Shown here: positions 45,205-55,632 of the stretch, piece by piece | Layout of the letters: the number at the start of each line of letters is the position of its first letter | How positions within the stretch are numbered: position 1 is the first letter of the stretch | Origin: Flaveria trinervia | Lineage: Eukaryota > Streptophyta > Magnoliopsida > Asterales > Asteraceae | Assembly (NCBI GenBank): GCA_025506515.1 | Contig: CM046453.1 | Coordinates: 43,008,099 to 43,072,098, forward strand | DNA length: 64,000 bases | Direction: 5' to 3' | Program-made: the position numbers and the translations under genes | The notes under the pieces: model-generated | Seen by the model: only the letters and a program-made list of their open reading frames with translations | Database searches by the model: none | Told to the model about the DNA's origin: nothing

Positions 45205-45453
45205 TGCTTGGTGGACAAAACTTGGAGATACCATTGAGGAAGTTAGGGTAACCGATAAGTTGAACTTTGTAGAAGAACCCTTAGAGATCACTGACCGCTG
45301 GTGATGAAACTCAGACGAAGTCGCATACCTAAGGTCAAAGTAAGATGGAAATCTAAACGAGGACCTAAATTCACCTCGGAGCGAGAAGATGAAATGAGGA
45401 AGAATTACCCGCATCTCCTCGTACCCACCCGTACCAAATCTAAGCGAATCTAA
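45205..45453 (+). pseudogene. Gypsy pol C-terminal end
   Basis: Starts with DKLNFVEEPLEITDRW (about 45254-45300). After a frame change it reads LRRSRIPKVKVRWKSKRGP and REDEMRKNYPHLLV to TAA at 45451. This is the last part of integrase of a plant chromovirus-like element, matching the end of copy B at 26160. The rest of pol is missing on the left. Confidence 0.8.
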
Positions 45454-45477
45454 AATTTTGGGACGAAATTTCCTAAA

Positions 45478-45488
45478 CGATGGGAGAA
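45478..45488 (+). promoter_or_regulatory. Polypurine tract before gypsy LTR
   Basis: A GATGGGAGAA-type purine run directly before TGTAACACCC. It follows a GGGACGAAATTTCC motif, as also seen before the LTR at 26229. Confidence 0.7.
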
Positions 45489-47511
45489 TGTAACACCCGA
45501 CCTCTAGGTCATAATTCTTACCTTACCGACCTGCATCTTTTCCGATTCTACTAATATTATTGCTATTATCATTGATACTATTCTCTCTTACATGTTATGT
45601 GTTTTGGTACTCTCGTCTTAATTGACCCCTTTTTGGAGTAAATGCCTTGGGTTGACCGCATTTACTCCTGGCTCATTCGCATTGGTTAATGCGGATGAAC
45701 CTCTTCAGCCGCATTGTTTAATGCAGATGGACCTATTCAACCGCATTTGGTTAATGCGATCAACCTCTTCAGCCGCATTGGTTAATGCAGATGAACCTCT
45801 TCAGCCGCATTGGTTAATGCGGATGAACATCTTCAGCCACATTGGTTAGTGCGGATGGACCTATTCTGCCACATTTGGTTAATGCGGATGAACATCTTCA
45901 GCCGTATTCCATCTTGTTAGGACTCCTTCCGACTTGTGTTTTTGTGATGTTTTAGCTAGATCAAGCATTTGTTACGGAAATCTTAGTGTCCTGGGAAAGT
46001 TTATTTGTCACTCTTGAAAAACTAAATCATGGTTGAAACAATTAAAGTATGTGTCTACACACTTAATTTTCGGTTAATACATGCATGTTCATGCATATAA
46101 TCATCTACTAACTAAATTTACCACCTAAAGATACTACCCAATACTACAAGATAATACTACATAATATTGTTTAACATATAAATTTAAATCTAAAACCCAC
46201 ACGTGGGGTCAAAGTCGGCCGCCCCATTGACCACCAATCTCCTCCCATTTCCTCCACTAACACCACCACTCTCTCCTCCAATCTCCTTTCATGCAACACT
46301 GAACACATCCCCTTTTTCCCTCCCTCTCATTCTCGTTCTCTCTAGCTGAAACACACACTCTCTCTCGAATTCCCTCTCCATTCCAGCTTGTTTTCGAAGA
46401 TACATAACATCATACATCGGCCAAGCTCAAGAACCGCAAAGGTAAAGTTTTGTGTGTTCTTGGGTACATGATTCTTACTAGTTCGGTCTTCTCCAACTTT
46501 ACTTGAGATCCTCCAGCCTTGTCCAAGGATTTCCAGGACATCCTCAACCAGCTACACATTCCAAATCGTGGGCTACATCGAGTAAACTTGCTGCTAATAC
46601 CTCATTCATAAGGAGCTCTTCACGCTCTTGAAGGTGCTAGACTTGAGACTTTTCCCGGCACACTAAGAGACCTTTTTGCTTGAGATTTTAAGGTGAGTTC
46701 AAGTGTTCCCTTAAAAATGTTTTTGGGGATGAAACATGCTCTGTTTAAACTGAATTATTTTTCTGTCATATATGATGCTATATGTTGTAGTAGTGTTGAT
46801 ACTGCTGATACTTGTATCACAGTCATTAATTCTTTTCTGAACCGCTTGTTTATATGGGTAGATCTACTTGGGGAATCCCCCACACCTAGTGCCTTCCGTG
46901 ATGAACGGGAAGGGTACCACACTGAGATCATGCGGGGTCGTTGTGGCATGTAACAAGATACTATGGTGGACCATCTGGCAGGTACGGTCCACTGGTTTGA
47001 GGCTCAGTTCTCCCCACGGGGATTTGACCGGTAACTTAACTTTTGAAAAAGCTAGCCGGGGCTGAGTGCAGGGTTGATTGTGATCCCCACAACAATTACT
47101 ATGACTTTTAATAAAGTGTGGATTCTAACGAATCTATGTTTTTAAACTTTAAGCACTTGAATTCACCAGCTTTTTAGTTGACACAATTTCTTTTGAGCAT
47201 GTTTTAGGTAATCCGTGAATGGAGTCTAGCTGTGTAAAAGACTTTGACCTAGCACCATGACCATGGCATTGGCTTGTCCTTGTTCTGAAACATTTGAACA
47301 ATTTACATTTATTGATGTTGGAAACAATTTGTATTGATGTTGCACGTACTCTTCTCATTTGGGGGCTAATCCTATTTCTAGCCCGGTTTATTTTAAATGT
47401 CAATGGTATGTGATGTTCTCTCCCTATGTGCTCTTATGATTGTTTGTTTCCACTGCCATTTGTTGTTGCTAGTCTGCGACGTCCCACCCTACCTGGGCCT
47501 GGGGTGTGACA
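45489..47511 (+). repeat. Gypsy LTR (2023 bp) between a pol end and a primer-binding site
   Basis: Ends TGTAACACCCG and GGGGTGTGACA. It is preceded by pol end and polypurine tract, and followed by primer-binding site and leader, so it serves as 3' LTR on the left and 5' LTR on the right. It contains a hairpin-forming minisatellite (45679-45910), a long block shared with 39974-43390, and the conserved ATTCACCAGC ... AGGTAATC block (47159-47215). Confidence 0.85.
45679..45910 (+). repeat. Hairpin-forming minisatellite, about 32-bp units
   Basis: About seven units of the form GCGGATGAACCTCTTCAG plus CCGCATTGGTTAAT. Each junction CCGCATT-GGTT-AATGCGG is an inverted repeat with a 4-base loop. Some units vary (CAGATGG, GGACCTATTC). 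Confidence 0.9.
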
Positions 47512-47513
47512 GA

Positions 47514-47527
47514 TTGGTTTCAGAGCC
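47514..47527 (+). promoter_or_regulatory. Primer-binding site
   Basis: TTGGTTTCAGAGCC, two bases after the LTR end, is close to the initiator methionine tRNA type TGGTATCAGAGC with an A-to-T change. Confidence 0.75.
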
Positions 47528-47951
47528 AAAGGTTGTTAGGAAGTCAGGAATACCATAGTACCTTAGACTACAACCCTGATGCCTTAGGACCACCCTTATG
47601 GAGAGTGTTTGGATGATTGGGTTGGGTAAATTGATGATTACACTTGATACGTAATCATAAATTTACCATATGTGTAAATTCTAGTATGGACGTTAAGTCG
47701 TGTTTAGACCCTTCTCTGTTTAAAAACTTGGATTTCTAAAAACTTTCTTTGTGTGGTCTAAGAGTCTTATTTAAAGAACCTTCCTATTTGTTGTCATTTG
47801 ACGAGACTACTGATGTCTGATACTATATTGATTACTGATTCTACTACCACCATCACTAGTATAAGTAATGTTACTACTACATGTACTATTACTACTATGA
47901 GCTATGAGAAACCAAATTACTCATGATGACTTTACAGGTTATCCGAGACTA

Positions 47952-48600
47952 TGGCAGGAAAAGATAAGGCGCCAGCTCACCCAGTTCACGAGACTACATC
48001 AATTGGGATCAGTTTGAGGATCGCTCCTCGGACAGAATATGAGGCTTAACTCAAGAGGTGTGGACACCCAGGGTTTCTATCTATGACTTCAAACGACTCA
48101 GAGCCATCGGAAGACTCCGCTTCGACATCCCCAGTCAGGAGCCGAACACGCTCCAACTCACCGCACGTTGTTGCACCCGCTCACTCACCTCTCCCTCCTA
48201 TCAGGGATAGGGGTGCACGGACTATTACTTGCCCCCGAAAGAATGCTAGACCAAGAACTTTAGTTCCTTCAGGATGCCTCCTCCTCGCCTCCACCTGTTA
48301 GGAGACCGATGCCGGCCCATAACCATTTGACCCGCTCCGACACCAACCGCCTGACAAGAACTGGATGCCACCTAGGCACAACATGTATGACGGCCCTAGT
48401 GTACTGGCTGGTGACCGCTACTCCCAATCTAGTCGCCGGGCAAGTGATGCAGGTCCCCTCCGATGGTGCACTAGACAAGATTTGGAGGACCGTCCGTCGT
48501 CAGAAGATGACTATTCAGCATGCCACTCAGACCTCCCAATCTGCCCAGTTTCAGGCCATGCCATGGCCTCACATGGGGTATAACGGCTAGAGCAAGAGCA
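47952..48600 (+). pseudogene. Gypsy gag N-terminal region, broken
   Basis: ATG 47952 starts MAGKDKAPAHPVHE. A stop follows near 48048, then the 48083-48301 ORF (Ser/Pro/Arg-rich: SEPSEDSASTSPVRSRTRSN). Another frame then has PPRHNMYDGPSVLAGDRYSQ (48365-48583). The composition and the place after a primer-binding site fit the N-terminal part of a gypsy gag, but I see no capsid motif. Frameshifts and stops are present. Confidence 0.5.
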
Positions 48601-48800
48601 GAAAAAGAAGAATGTAGGGTAGCTAGGATGGTTGAGAAAGAAATGGATGTGAAGGCCTGGTGGAAAATGGATTATCTGTCTCTGAGATAGTTGAATGAAA
48701 CAATTTCTACTATTAACTGATACTATTTTTATGGGTGTTATGGTACCATCCAAGTTGTGAACCATGACATATATTCTATTTTAATCTCTATGTTGGATGA
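48601..48800 (+). other. Leader/gag remnant up to the Sirevirus LTR
   Basis: About 200 bp without usable ORF between the gag-like region and the Sirevirus LTR start at 48801. Confidence 0.5.
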
Positions 48801-49603
48801 TGCAGGATCGGTTTGTATCACTAAACACTTGATTTTCTCTCAAACTCACTTAAACAACACTCGGATGAAACTATTTTCAAGGTACTTGCATATATTGCTT
48901 CTCAAATCAAATATTACAAGACTCTTACAAGCATACTATTATGAGTTACAATGAGAAACTATATATAATACTACCTACAGCCGGATATACTTTGATACCA
49001 GCTGGAATCCTCTAACTAAAGCGAATACTACAGAACTATAGTTTAAGGTATCTCAGATAAGACTTTATCTAAGATATGGTAGTCAGGAAATGTCCCTGAC
49101 TTACCTTTTGTCACCAACTAAAGTTGGTAACTTGTACTAACATAAAAGGTGAATAATGGAATAAAGTATGGTCAACTACATGGCTCTTTGAGAAAATGCC
49201 ATGCAGTTTCAGAGGTCTGCAGCGGAGTGTTAGAGACCATACTTATGTCCACTGGTTCATAGCACTGTCTTCCGAAGGTTAAATGGCTTCGGAAGAACAA
49301 GTACTTCCGAAGCCACTTATACTTCGGAAGAGACTACTTCTTTCGAGGCTTGAGGACTTCTTCTTTCTTTAGACTTCAGAAGTAGTCTTCTGATTTCTTG
49401 TTTTGAGACTTGATCTTCGGAAGTGAATACTTTATCTTTGGAAGTAGAGTTTTGCCTTCGAAAGTAAACTTTCACTCTGTCTTCGAAAGAACTCTACTTC
49501 CTTCGAAAGTTCCACACTTGGCTTCGGAAGCCTTTGTAAGTAGCACCAAAATTTGTCTAAGTGATTTGGTTTTGGTTGCACCATCCTTCTTCTTTATCCA
49601 ACA
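48801..49603 (-). repeat. 3' LTR of Sirevirus-like element (803 bp)
   Basis: On the element strand it starts TGTTGGATAAAG after the polypurine tract and ends CCGATCCTGCA. It matches the other LTR (59171 onward) closely; the most obvious difference is a deletion in this copy near 48870-48880. The half 49260-49540 holds at least seven CTTCNGAAG motifs. Confidence 0.9.
49260..49540. repeat. Cluster of CTTCNGAAG palindromic motifs
   Basis: At least seven exact CTTCNGAAG sites in about 280 bp (for instance TCTTCCGAAGG at 49269, GCTTCGGAAGA at 49288, ACTTCCGAAGC), plus near matches such as CTTCGAAAG. The region is the U3 side of the LTR. The motif recurs in the other LTR (59680-59905), the spacer 54655-54895, and the LTR 7584-8372. 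Confidence 0.8.
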
Positions 49604-49616
49604 AACTCTCCCTAGG
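49604..49616 (-). promoter_or_regulatory. Polypurine tract of Sirevirus-like element
   Basis: On the minus strand CCTAGGGAGAGTT lies directly before the LTR start TGTTGG. It resembles the tract at 7571-7583. Confidence 0.8.
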
Positions 49617-50248
49617 CTGATGCTACAAAACCTCACTTGTTTATGCTCCTCAAAACTTTTAGCACCAAGGAGAGTAAATACTTATCAGTTTCCTTGTTCT
49701 TCCCTGATGTGGTGCTGAGAAGTTTGTACAAATCTTTGGTTGACAGGATCTCCAGTCTGTCACCTTGAATGATATGTACCCTTTGTTGTGGCCCTCTGAA
49801 AGAGTTAGTTGATGGGAACTATAATCATATTCCCATCGAACTATAGGTTCCAATTCAGGACCTTCCACCATCTGTAGAAAGGTTGTGCCCTAGGTGTGTG
49901 GTCTATCATTGTCTTCCTTTCTTCTCAATCTCAACTCTTTTTCAATCTTAGCTTTTGTTGTTAACTCAGCCAGATGAAGACTGCTGAGATGATTCTTGAT
50001 GCGAGCAGCAGTTTCAGAGTTGGAGGGATTAGAGAATGGTTTCTTTGCTAGCTCAGCAATATCAAACATGTTGGAGTGTAGCAGAGAGGTGGCATTCAGC
50101 CTGTTGACTTCACCATTATCTCTTTCCACAACAAAGTTGTGAGTAGCTTCATCGAACCTCCACTGGTGTATATTCTTTCTAGGCACAAGAAACTGATTAG
50201 GAATCTTGTCCTCTTTCCTTGTATCAAGTAGAGTCACCAGTTTCCTTC

Positions 50249-50876
50249 TTAGGGGCTGTTTGTTTGGTCTGACCCGGCTGATTCGGCTGACTCGGTCAGC
50301 CGGTCAGCCCGTTTGATACGCTTGAAATCAGATCTGACCGGATCCTTTTGGTTTGACCCAGACCTGAATTTTAAACATGCTGACCGGGTCCTTTTCATCT
50401 GACCAAGACCAAGGTGATGCTGGAGGTGATGCTGGAGGTGGTGGCGGTGATGCTGGAAGTGGTGGCGGTGATGCTGGAGGTGGTGGCGATGATGCTGGAG
50501 GTGGTGGCGGTGATCCTGGAGGTAGTGGCGGTGATGCTGGAGGTGGTGGCGGTGATGCTGGAGGTGGTGGCGGTGATGCTGGAGGTGGTGGCAGTGATGC
50601 TGGAGGTGGGTGGTGGGTGGAAGAGGCGGTGAAGAAGATGGATGAAGATGAGATGTATAGTGGTGATTTGGTTAAAGGTCATTTATATATAAGGTGATTT
50701 GTAGAGATGGTTTTTGAGTCAGTCAGATACCAAATCAAACAACCAAGTTTCAATTAGACGCATACCGAGTCAGAACATCTTACTGGGTCAGCTTCTGACC
50801 TAGTTAGAACATCTTACTAGGTTAGCTTTTGACCCAGTCAGATCTTATTGAGTCATTGTAATCAAACAGCCCCTCA
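50249..50876 (+). mobile_element. Harbinger/Tourist-like MITE with 21-bp minisatellite core
   Basis: Element 50252-50873 (622 bp) with terminal inverted repeats GGGGCTGTTTG / CAAACAGCCCC, flanked by TTA (50249-50251) and TCA (50874-50876), consistent with a TTA target duplication with one change. It has no transposase. Subterminal CTGACCCGG / CCGAGTCAG motifs repeat. The core is a Gly-Asp-Ala coding minisatellite. It interrupts the env-like ORF between RLR and KLVTLLDTR codons, so it is younger than the Sirevirus-like element. A diverged relative is at 9458-10030. Confidence 0.8.
50411..50615 (+). repeat. 21-bp minisatellite, about nine units
   Basis: GGTGATGCTGGAGGTGGTGGC repeats in a regular 21-bp period with a few substitutions. 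It translates to GDAGGGG repeats in one frame, but the frame is not supported as a gene. Confidence 0.95.
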
Positions 50877-53800
50877 GTCTCTTCTCTTCATCATTTAATG
50901 ATTCTGAGTTGATACCTAGAATTTCTGTAGCCTGGTCCAGTGTTCCTCTGGGTAGATCAAGAAATTGATCTCTTGTGAGGGAACGTGAAGATCCGTCAAC
51001 ATAGGTTAGTTTGATCGTCTTCCTCACAGGAGATATCACTCAGGGTGGTGTAGTTATGAGCCTAGTCTTGATCTTCTTAACTCTTCTAGAGAGAGATGTT
51101 TGGATGGCTGAGGGGATGGTTGGGAAGGTTTTTAGATAGGATGTGGTGTGGTGGTTATGGTAAGAGTTTTGGGTTGATGGATGGGTAGTTTTGGTGGTTG
51201 AGGTGAGGAAGTGGATGAGGGTAAAGGTGTGGGTTCAGGAGTGTAAGGTTTAGTTTTAATGGTGAAAGGATAGGGAATTGATTTAGGTTGGGGTTGAGTG
51301 GTTGGTGTGAAGGTTATCCCCTGTACCCTTCTATACATATCTCTCTTTTTTCCTAAACGAATGTTAGCTTTGATCTCACTAACATTCGTTGGAGTGTCCT
51401 TTCAGACATGGGACCCACCTGCCTTCCAGAGAAGCCGGAGCCCGGAGATAATCTTTCATCCAAGCTTTGTCACATTTCTTCTTGGTTGCAGTGGCCCTTG
51501 CTTCTTCTTCCCTTTTCTTCTTCTCTCTCAAGTTGTCTCTTGCAGCCATTTTTCTCTCTTTCTCCAATTGATCCTGCTCTTTGTTTAAGAGCCATAGGAT
51601 CGTTTTATCATTATGTGGAGACAGCTCTTGAAGAGAGAATCCTCTGGTGGTTAGGAAGGCTATCCTTTCCTTCCTGAGCTGCGTGTCAGCTTCCCTCTGT
51701 TCCTTTTCTTTCTCTTCCTTTAAGACCAACCGTGCTACTTCCTGTTCCAGCCTGGTTGCCTCTTCCAGCTCCTCCAACTTCTCTAATGGTAGAAGTGTTT
51801 CTTCATTGGCAGCTTCAAGCTTGATGAGCTCGTCAATGATTCTCTCCTTTTGTTGTTGACTGCCTCCTGGTTGGCTGCAGTTGCTTTTGTACTAGCGGCT
51901 AACAACTTCCCAGTTGGAAGTCTTCCTTTTCTTTTTAGCTTTTCAATCCTCTCTTCCTGAAGCTCTTCTGCAGTCATCTTCGTGTTTCCTTTGTTATCTT
52001 TTGAAAAGCTTGACTTTGGTGGTTCTTGGAGAGTGGATTCGGATTGTGAGAGAGGCAGAGAGGGTGTCTGAACAGGAGGTTGATCCAAGAAGTCTTACTA
52101 TTCACCTCAGATGCCAGCTCTAGGATTGCATCTATGATGATTAGTTTCGTGGACATTATGAACAGTCATTCCGCAGCTTCCATTTCAGCTTCGGAAGATT
52201 CAGCTTGTTCTTTTGAGCTTTAACTTTAGCTTCGAAAGTTTGAGAGGATGCAGATTCTATCCCAACCGTTTCAGTTGTTGGGCCATTAGTCCCCATTTCT
52301 CCTTCGAATTTAATCCCAGGTTCCATGTGGACCTTAGGTTGACCAACTTCTTCCACAGTGGTAGAAGGTGCACTTAGCCTTTGAAGTTCTTTAGCTCCGA
52401 AATACATCATTGCTGCATCAAGGCTTGGCTTATCAAGAGAAGATCTCAACAGAAACTTGGAGAAGAGTTTGTAGAGATCTTTGAGCATCCTTGGTCAATT
52501 TGTAGTAAGACCTGAGATGGCTCAGAGAAAGTTGTAATAGGAGCCAAGAATTTGGAAGTTAAAGTTTGGCTCTGTGGTTCCTTAGATGTTTATCTCTGAA
52601 CACTCTCCCCTTTTTGGTAGCATCATCTTAAGAGCTAGATAAGTTGGAGGAAGAGGTCAAGGAGACCTGAATAGGTACATGCCTAACAGATCTCTTAATC
52701 TGTTTCTCATGTAGTTGAGCCTTGAGATTGTCAATCTCAAGTTGCTGAGTGGCAGACCTTTCTTCTAAAGTCCTAACCTTGGATTCAAGGTTTGAGACTT
52801 TAGGTAGTAGGTCTTGAATGAAGAGTTGCATGATTCCCTTATCTTTTTTTGAAGAATCACGGGGAGATGAGGTAACATACCTAGTATGTTTAGCCTCACC
52901 ACCAGATGTGGTTTCTTGGCACCCTGGTTTCCCCTGCTTAGTGATGTCTCATTCAGAGTCATCAAATGGCATGGTTTTCGTAGATTCAGTCTCAGAATGT
53001 TACCACTGTCCATAAGGTCCATTGAGGCACCTTCTGTAGTGGTAGCTGAATCTGCATGAGCCCCCTCCACATTAGTGGACTCACCTCAATAATGGTTTTC
53101 TGATGGGGGCTAGAGATAAGAGATCTCTCTAGGCTCTGTTGATCTTGGAGAGGGTGTTGTAGATGAACATCATTACCATGGAAGGATGTTATCTCTTCAT
53201 AAGGAGGCTAAATGTACTGACCCGAGACCTTAGTCAATGTCTATAGGCATTGGGCCTCTGATGGGGCTATCCCTTATTAGCTGCTCAAAGGAGTATAAAT
53301 ACTCACCCTGAGGGCTTTCAAATTGGGTAGTGGGCTCATGGGTTTGAGACTGAGGAGACTCAAGACCCATATGGTGAAGGATGGTGAGACCTCAGACTAA
53401 GTGAGAGCCAAATGTTCCACTCTAGCCTTTTTAGGTTGAACAGGAGGAGCTTGTTCAATCAGAGTAGATTGAATAAGGGTTTGTTTGGGGCATCTTATGT
53501 AGGTGATGGTGATGGGAGGAGAATTCAGTGTTGGCATTGTGGTTGTAGTTGCTGGTGTGGGTTCATCACTTGTGGGATGAACAGGGATGTCACCAAGTGC
53601 TATTTGCTCAGTCATACTAGGAGGTAAAGAAATGTACCTTCAAGTGAAGTTGGTGGATACCTTCTTCAGTGTCTTGAAGATGGTTGGCCACATGTAAGGG
53701 ACGAACAGAGTGGCTGCACAGATAAGCCGACTCTGGTCCAGCTCACACTTGATAATGTGCTGAAGAAATCTAGGATACATAAAGAATGTTTCCCTCTGTA

Positions 53801-54341
53801 CATTTCCAATGAGATTGAACAGCACAAATCTTGAGTAGTTGAAGCGCAGGCCTCTCACCAATCCATGAACTAAGCACCCTAGTTCATATGGGATTTGGTC
53901 CCATCCCCCAGATTTGTTTGACAGACAGTGAAGAACAATGTGCAGGAGGAACTTCTAGTTGTAGGAGATGTTGAATTTGTAGACAATCGACCTACTCGCG
54001 TCTCCACCATATCCCATGAGGATGTAGGTGTTATCTAAGTCTGCCTTGGGGAACTCAGTAGGGGCATCCTCATCATGAAGCTCCAGATGCTCCCTGATGA
54101 GTTATTTAGTGATGACCAACTCCTGGCCACAAATGCAGGATCATATTACACGAACCCCATTTAGGGTTTCAACCTGACCGTTTCCCCAAAATTCAGTCAT
54201 TTGATTAAGGTAAACTATGGGATTAACACTCAAGGCGGTGTAGTAGGATGATTGAGTGAGGAAGAAGATGATTTCAGAAAAGTCCTCATCTCTTGAAGAG
54301 TCAAGAAATGCGACTTGGTTGTGTTGAGGATTTAGGGCCAT

Positions 54342-54904
54342 AGAGAAAATATGAAGGTAGAAGAGTTTGAGCTTGAGTGAATTTGGGAAAAAGGAAACTT
54401 TTAGGGCTGTAAAAATTTGTGGTAAGAAGATGAAAGTGAATAGTCGGGATTATTTAAAAGAGGGTGAAATGGCGGTAATGTGTTAGGATAAGGTGATGTG
54501 ATGTTTTAGTGGATTAAGTGATAGGGGTGTAAGGTTTAATTTAGTTAAATATTCCAACATCATTAACAAAATCTTTACTTTTTACAGTGTGGGGCCCAAG
54601 AGATTTTCATTACATAGTAAAATCTCTCTTCTAAATATAAAACATTTCAGAAGGTAATTTGTCTTCCGAAGGAAATTCCTACTTCCGAAGGTAAAAGTTA
54701 CTTCCAAGAGTAAATATTGCATTATGAGTGGAGAGATTTTGTAAGCTTCGAAAGTAGATCTGATATGAAATCAATCGCTTCTTCTGAGACTAAAAACTCT
54801 TCCGAGAAGAAAAATTATCCTTGGAGAAATTTTGCTTCGGAAGATATGTAAAATGTATTCCGAGGGTTAATTTCCCTTCGGAAGAAATTTATACTTAGAA
54901 AATT
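54342..54904 (-). other. Spacer between RNase H and env-like ORF
   Basis: No ORF. The side near pol (54655-54895) holds many CTTCCGAAG-like motifs as in the LTRs; the side near the ORF is G-rich on the plus strand. It may hold signals for expression of the downstream ORF, such as a promoter or splice acceptor, but none can be assigned. Confidence 0.5.
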
Positions 54905-55632
54905 TCAGAGATCTTTTGTAACAGGGCTTATATTGTATTGACCTAAGACATTACATATTAAAAAGATTTTTAAAAGAGTTAATCTAATCAACGTTTTCAT
55001 CCCAATAGCAGTAATGAGATACTTAAATCTTTGTTCATCAAAAGCTTTGGTGAACAGATCAGCATATTGTTCATTTGAATCAACTTTGATTAGTTTAATC
55101 AGATTTTTCTCATGAATATCTCTAATGAAATGGTACCTGATATCAATATGCTTTGTCTCGAAGTGCTTCATCAGATTTTCAGTGATGGAGATAGCACTGT
55201 TGTTGTCAATATGGATAGGAGTACTCATAAAGTTGAATCCATAGTCTAACATCTGATTTTGAATCCACAGCAGCTGAGCACAGCAACTAGCAGTAGTAAT
55301 GTATTCAGCTTCAGCAGTGGATGTAGATTCACAGGATTATTTCTTGCATTGCCATGAGATAATCCTTTCACCAAGAAATTGACATCCTCCTGATGTTGAT
55401 TTCTTGTCAATGTTGCAGCCACCATAGTCACTGTTAGAGTATCCATAGAGATTAAAATCATTGTTCCTAGGATACCAGAGACCTAGTTTAGGTGCTCCTT
55501 TGAGGTATTAGAGGATTCTCTTGGTAGTAGCTAGGTGAGACACCTTTGGAGCAGCCTGATATCTTGTACAGATGCAAGTTGCAAACATAATATCAGGTCT
55601 ACTGGGTGTGAGATACATTAGAGAATCAATAA
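54905..55632 (-). pseudogene. Sirevirus-like RNase H
   Basis: Minus strand: YLKGAPKLGLWYPRNNDF and YSNSDYGGCNIDKKSTSG (about 55510-55395), then STAEAEYITTASCCAQLLW (about 55320-55265), IHIDNNSAISI (about 55220) and KHIDIRYHFIRD to the ADLFTKAFDEQRF end. The stop is at about 54905. One of the catalytic acids appears as Asn (YSNSD), and TAA/TAG stops lie near 55340 and 55510. Confidence 0.85.

Larger units (their letters stand above)
49640..54341 (-). pseudogene. Env-like third ORF downstream of pol
   Basis: Starts ATG 54341-54339 with MALNPQHNQVAFLDSSRDED and runs with few stops towards 49640, about 1,300 codons without the MITE. The N-terminal part (54341-53640) is globular-looking: IIFFLTQSSYYTALSVNP and FMYPRFLQHIIKCELDQSR. 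A Pro/Thr-rich linker follows (53615-53400), then a coiled coil (52831-52628, LLPKVSNLESKVRTLEERS), and a long Lys/Glu coiled coil (51777-51400, KEEKEKEQREADTQLRKER). The tail is 51039-50845 and 50237-49890. I see no convincing signal peptide or membrane span. Sirevirus third ORFs are called env-like; its role is unknown. Stops (for example 54140, 53639) and the MITE break it. Confidence 0.75.

Noticed and set aside
45679..45910. CRISPR-like repeat-spacer array
   Set aside because: The units are contiguous diverging minisatellite repeats without unique spacers, in a plant LTR. The same holds for 33596-33715 and 26890-27245.
50377..50697. Glycine-rich 106-aa protein
   Set aside because: It is the translation of a 21-bp minisatellite in a MITE, open on both strands because the period is a multiple of three.
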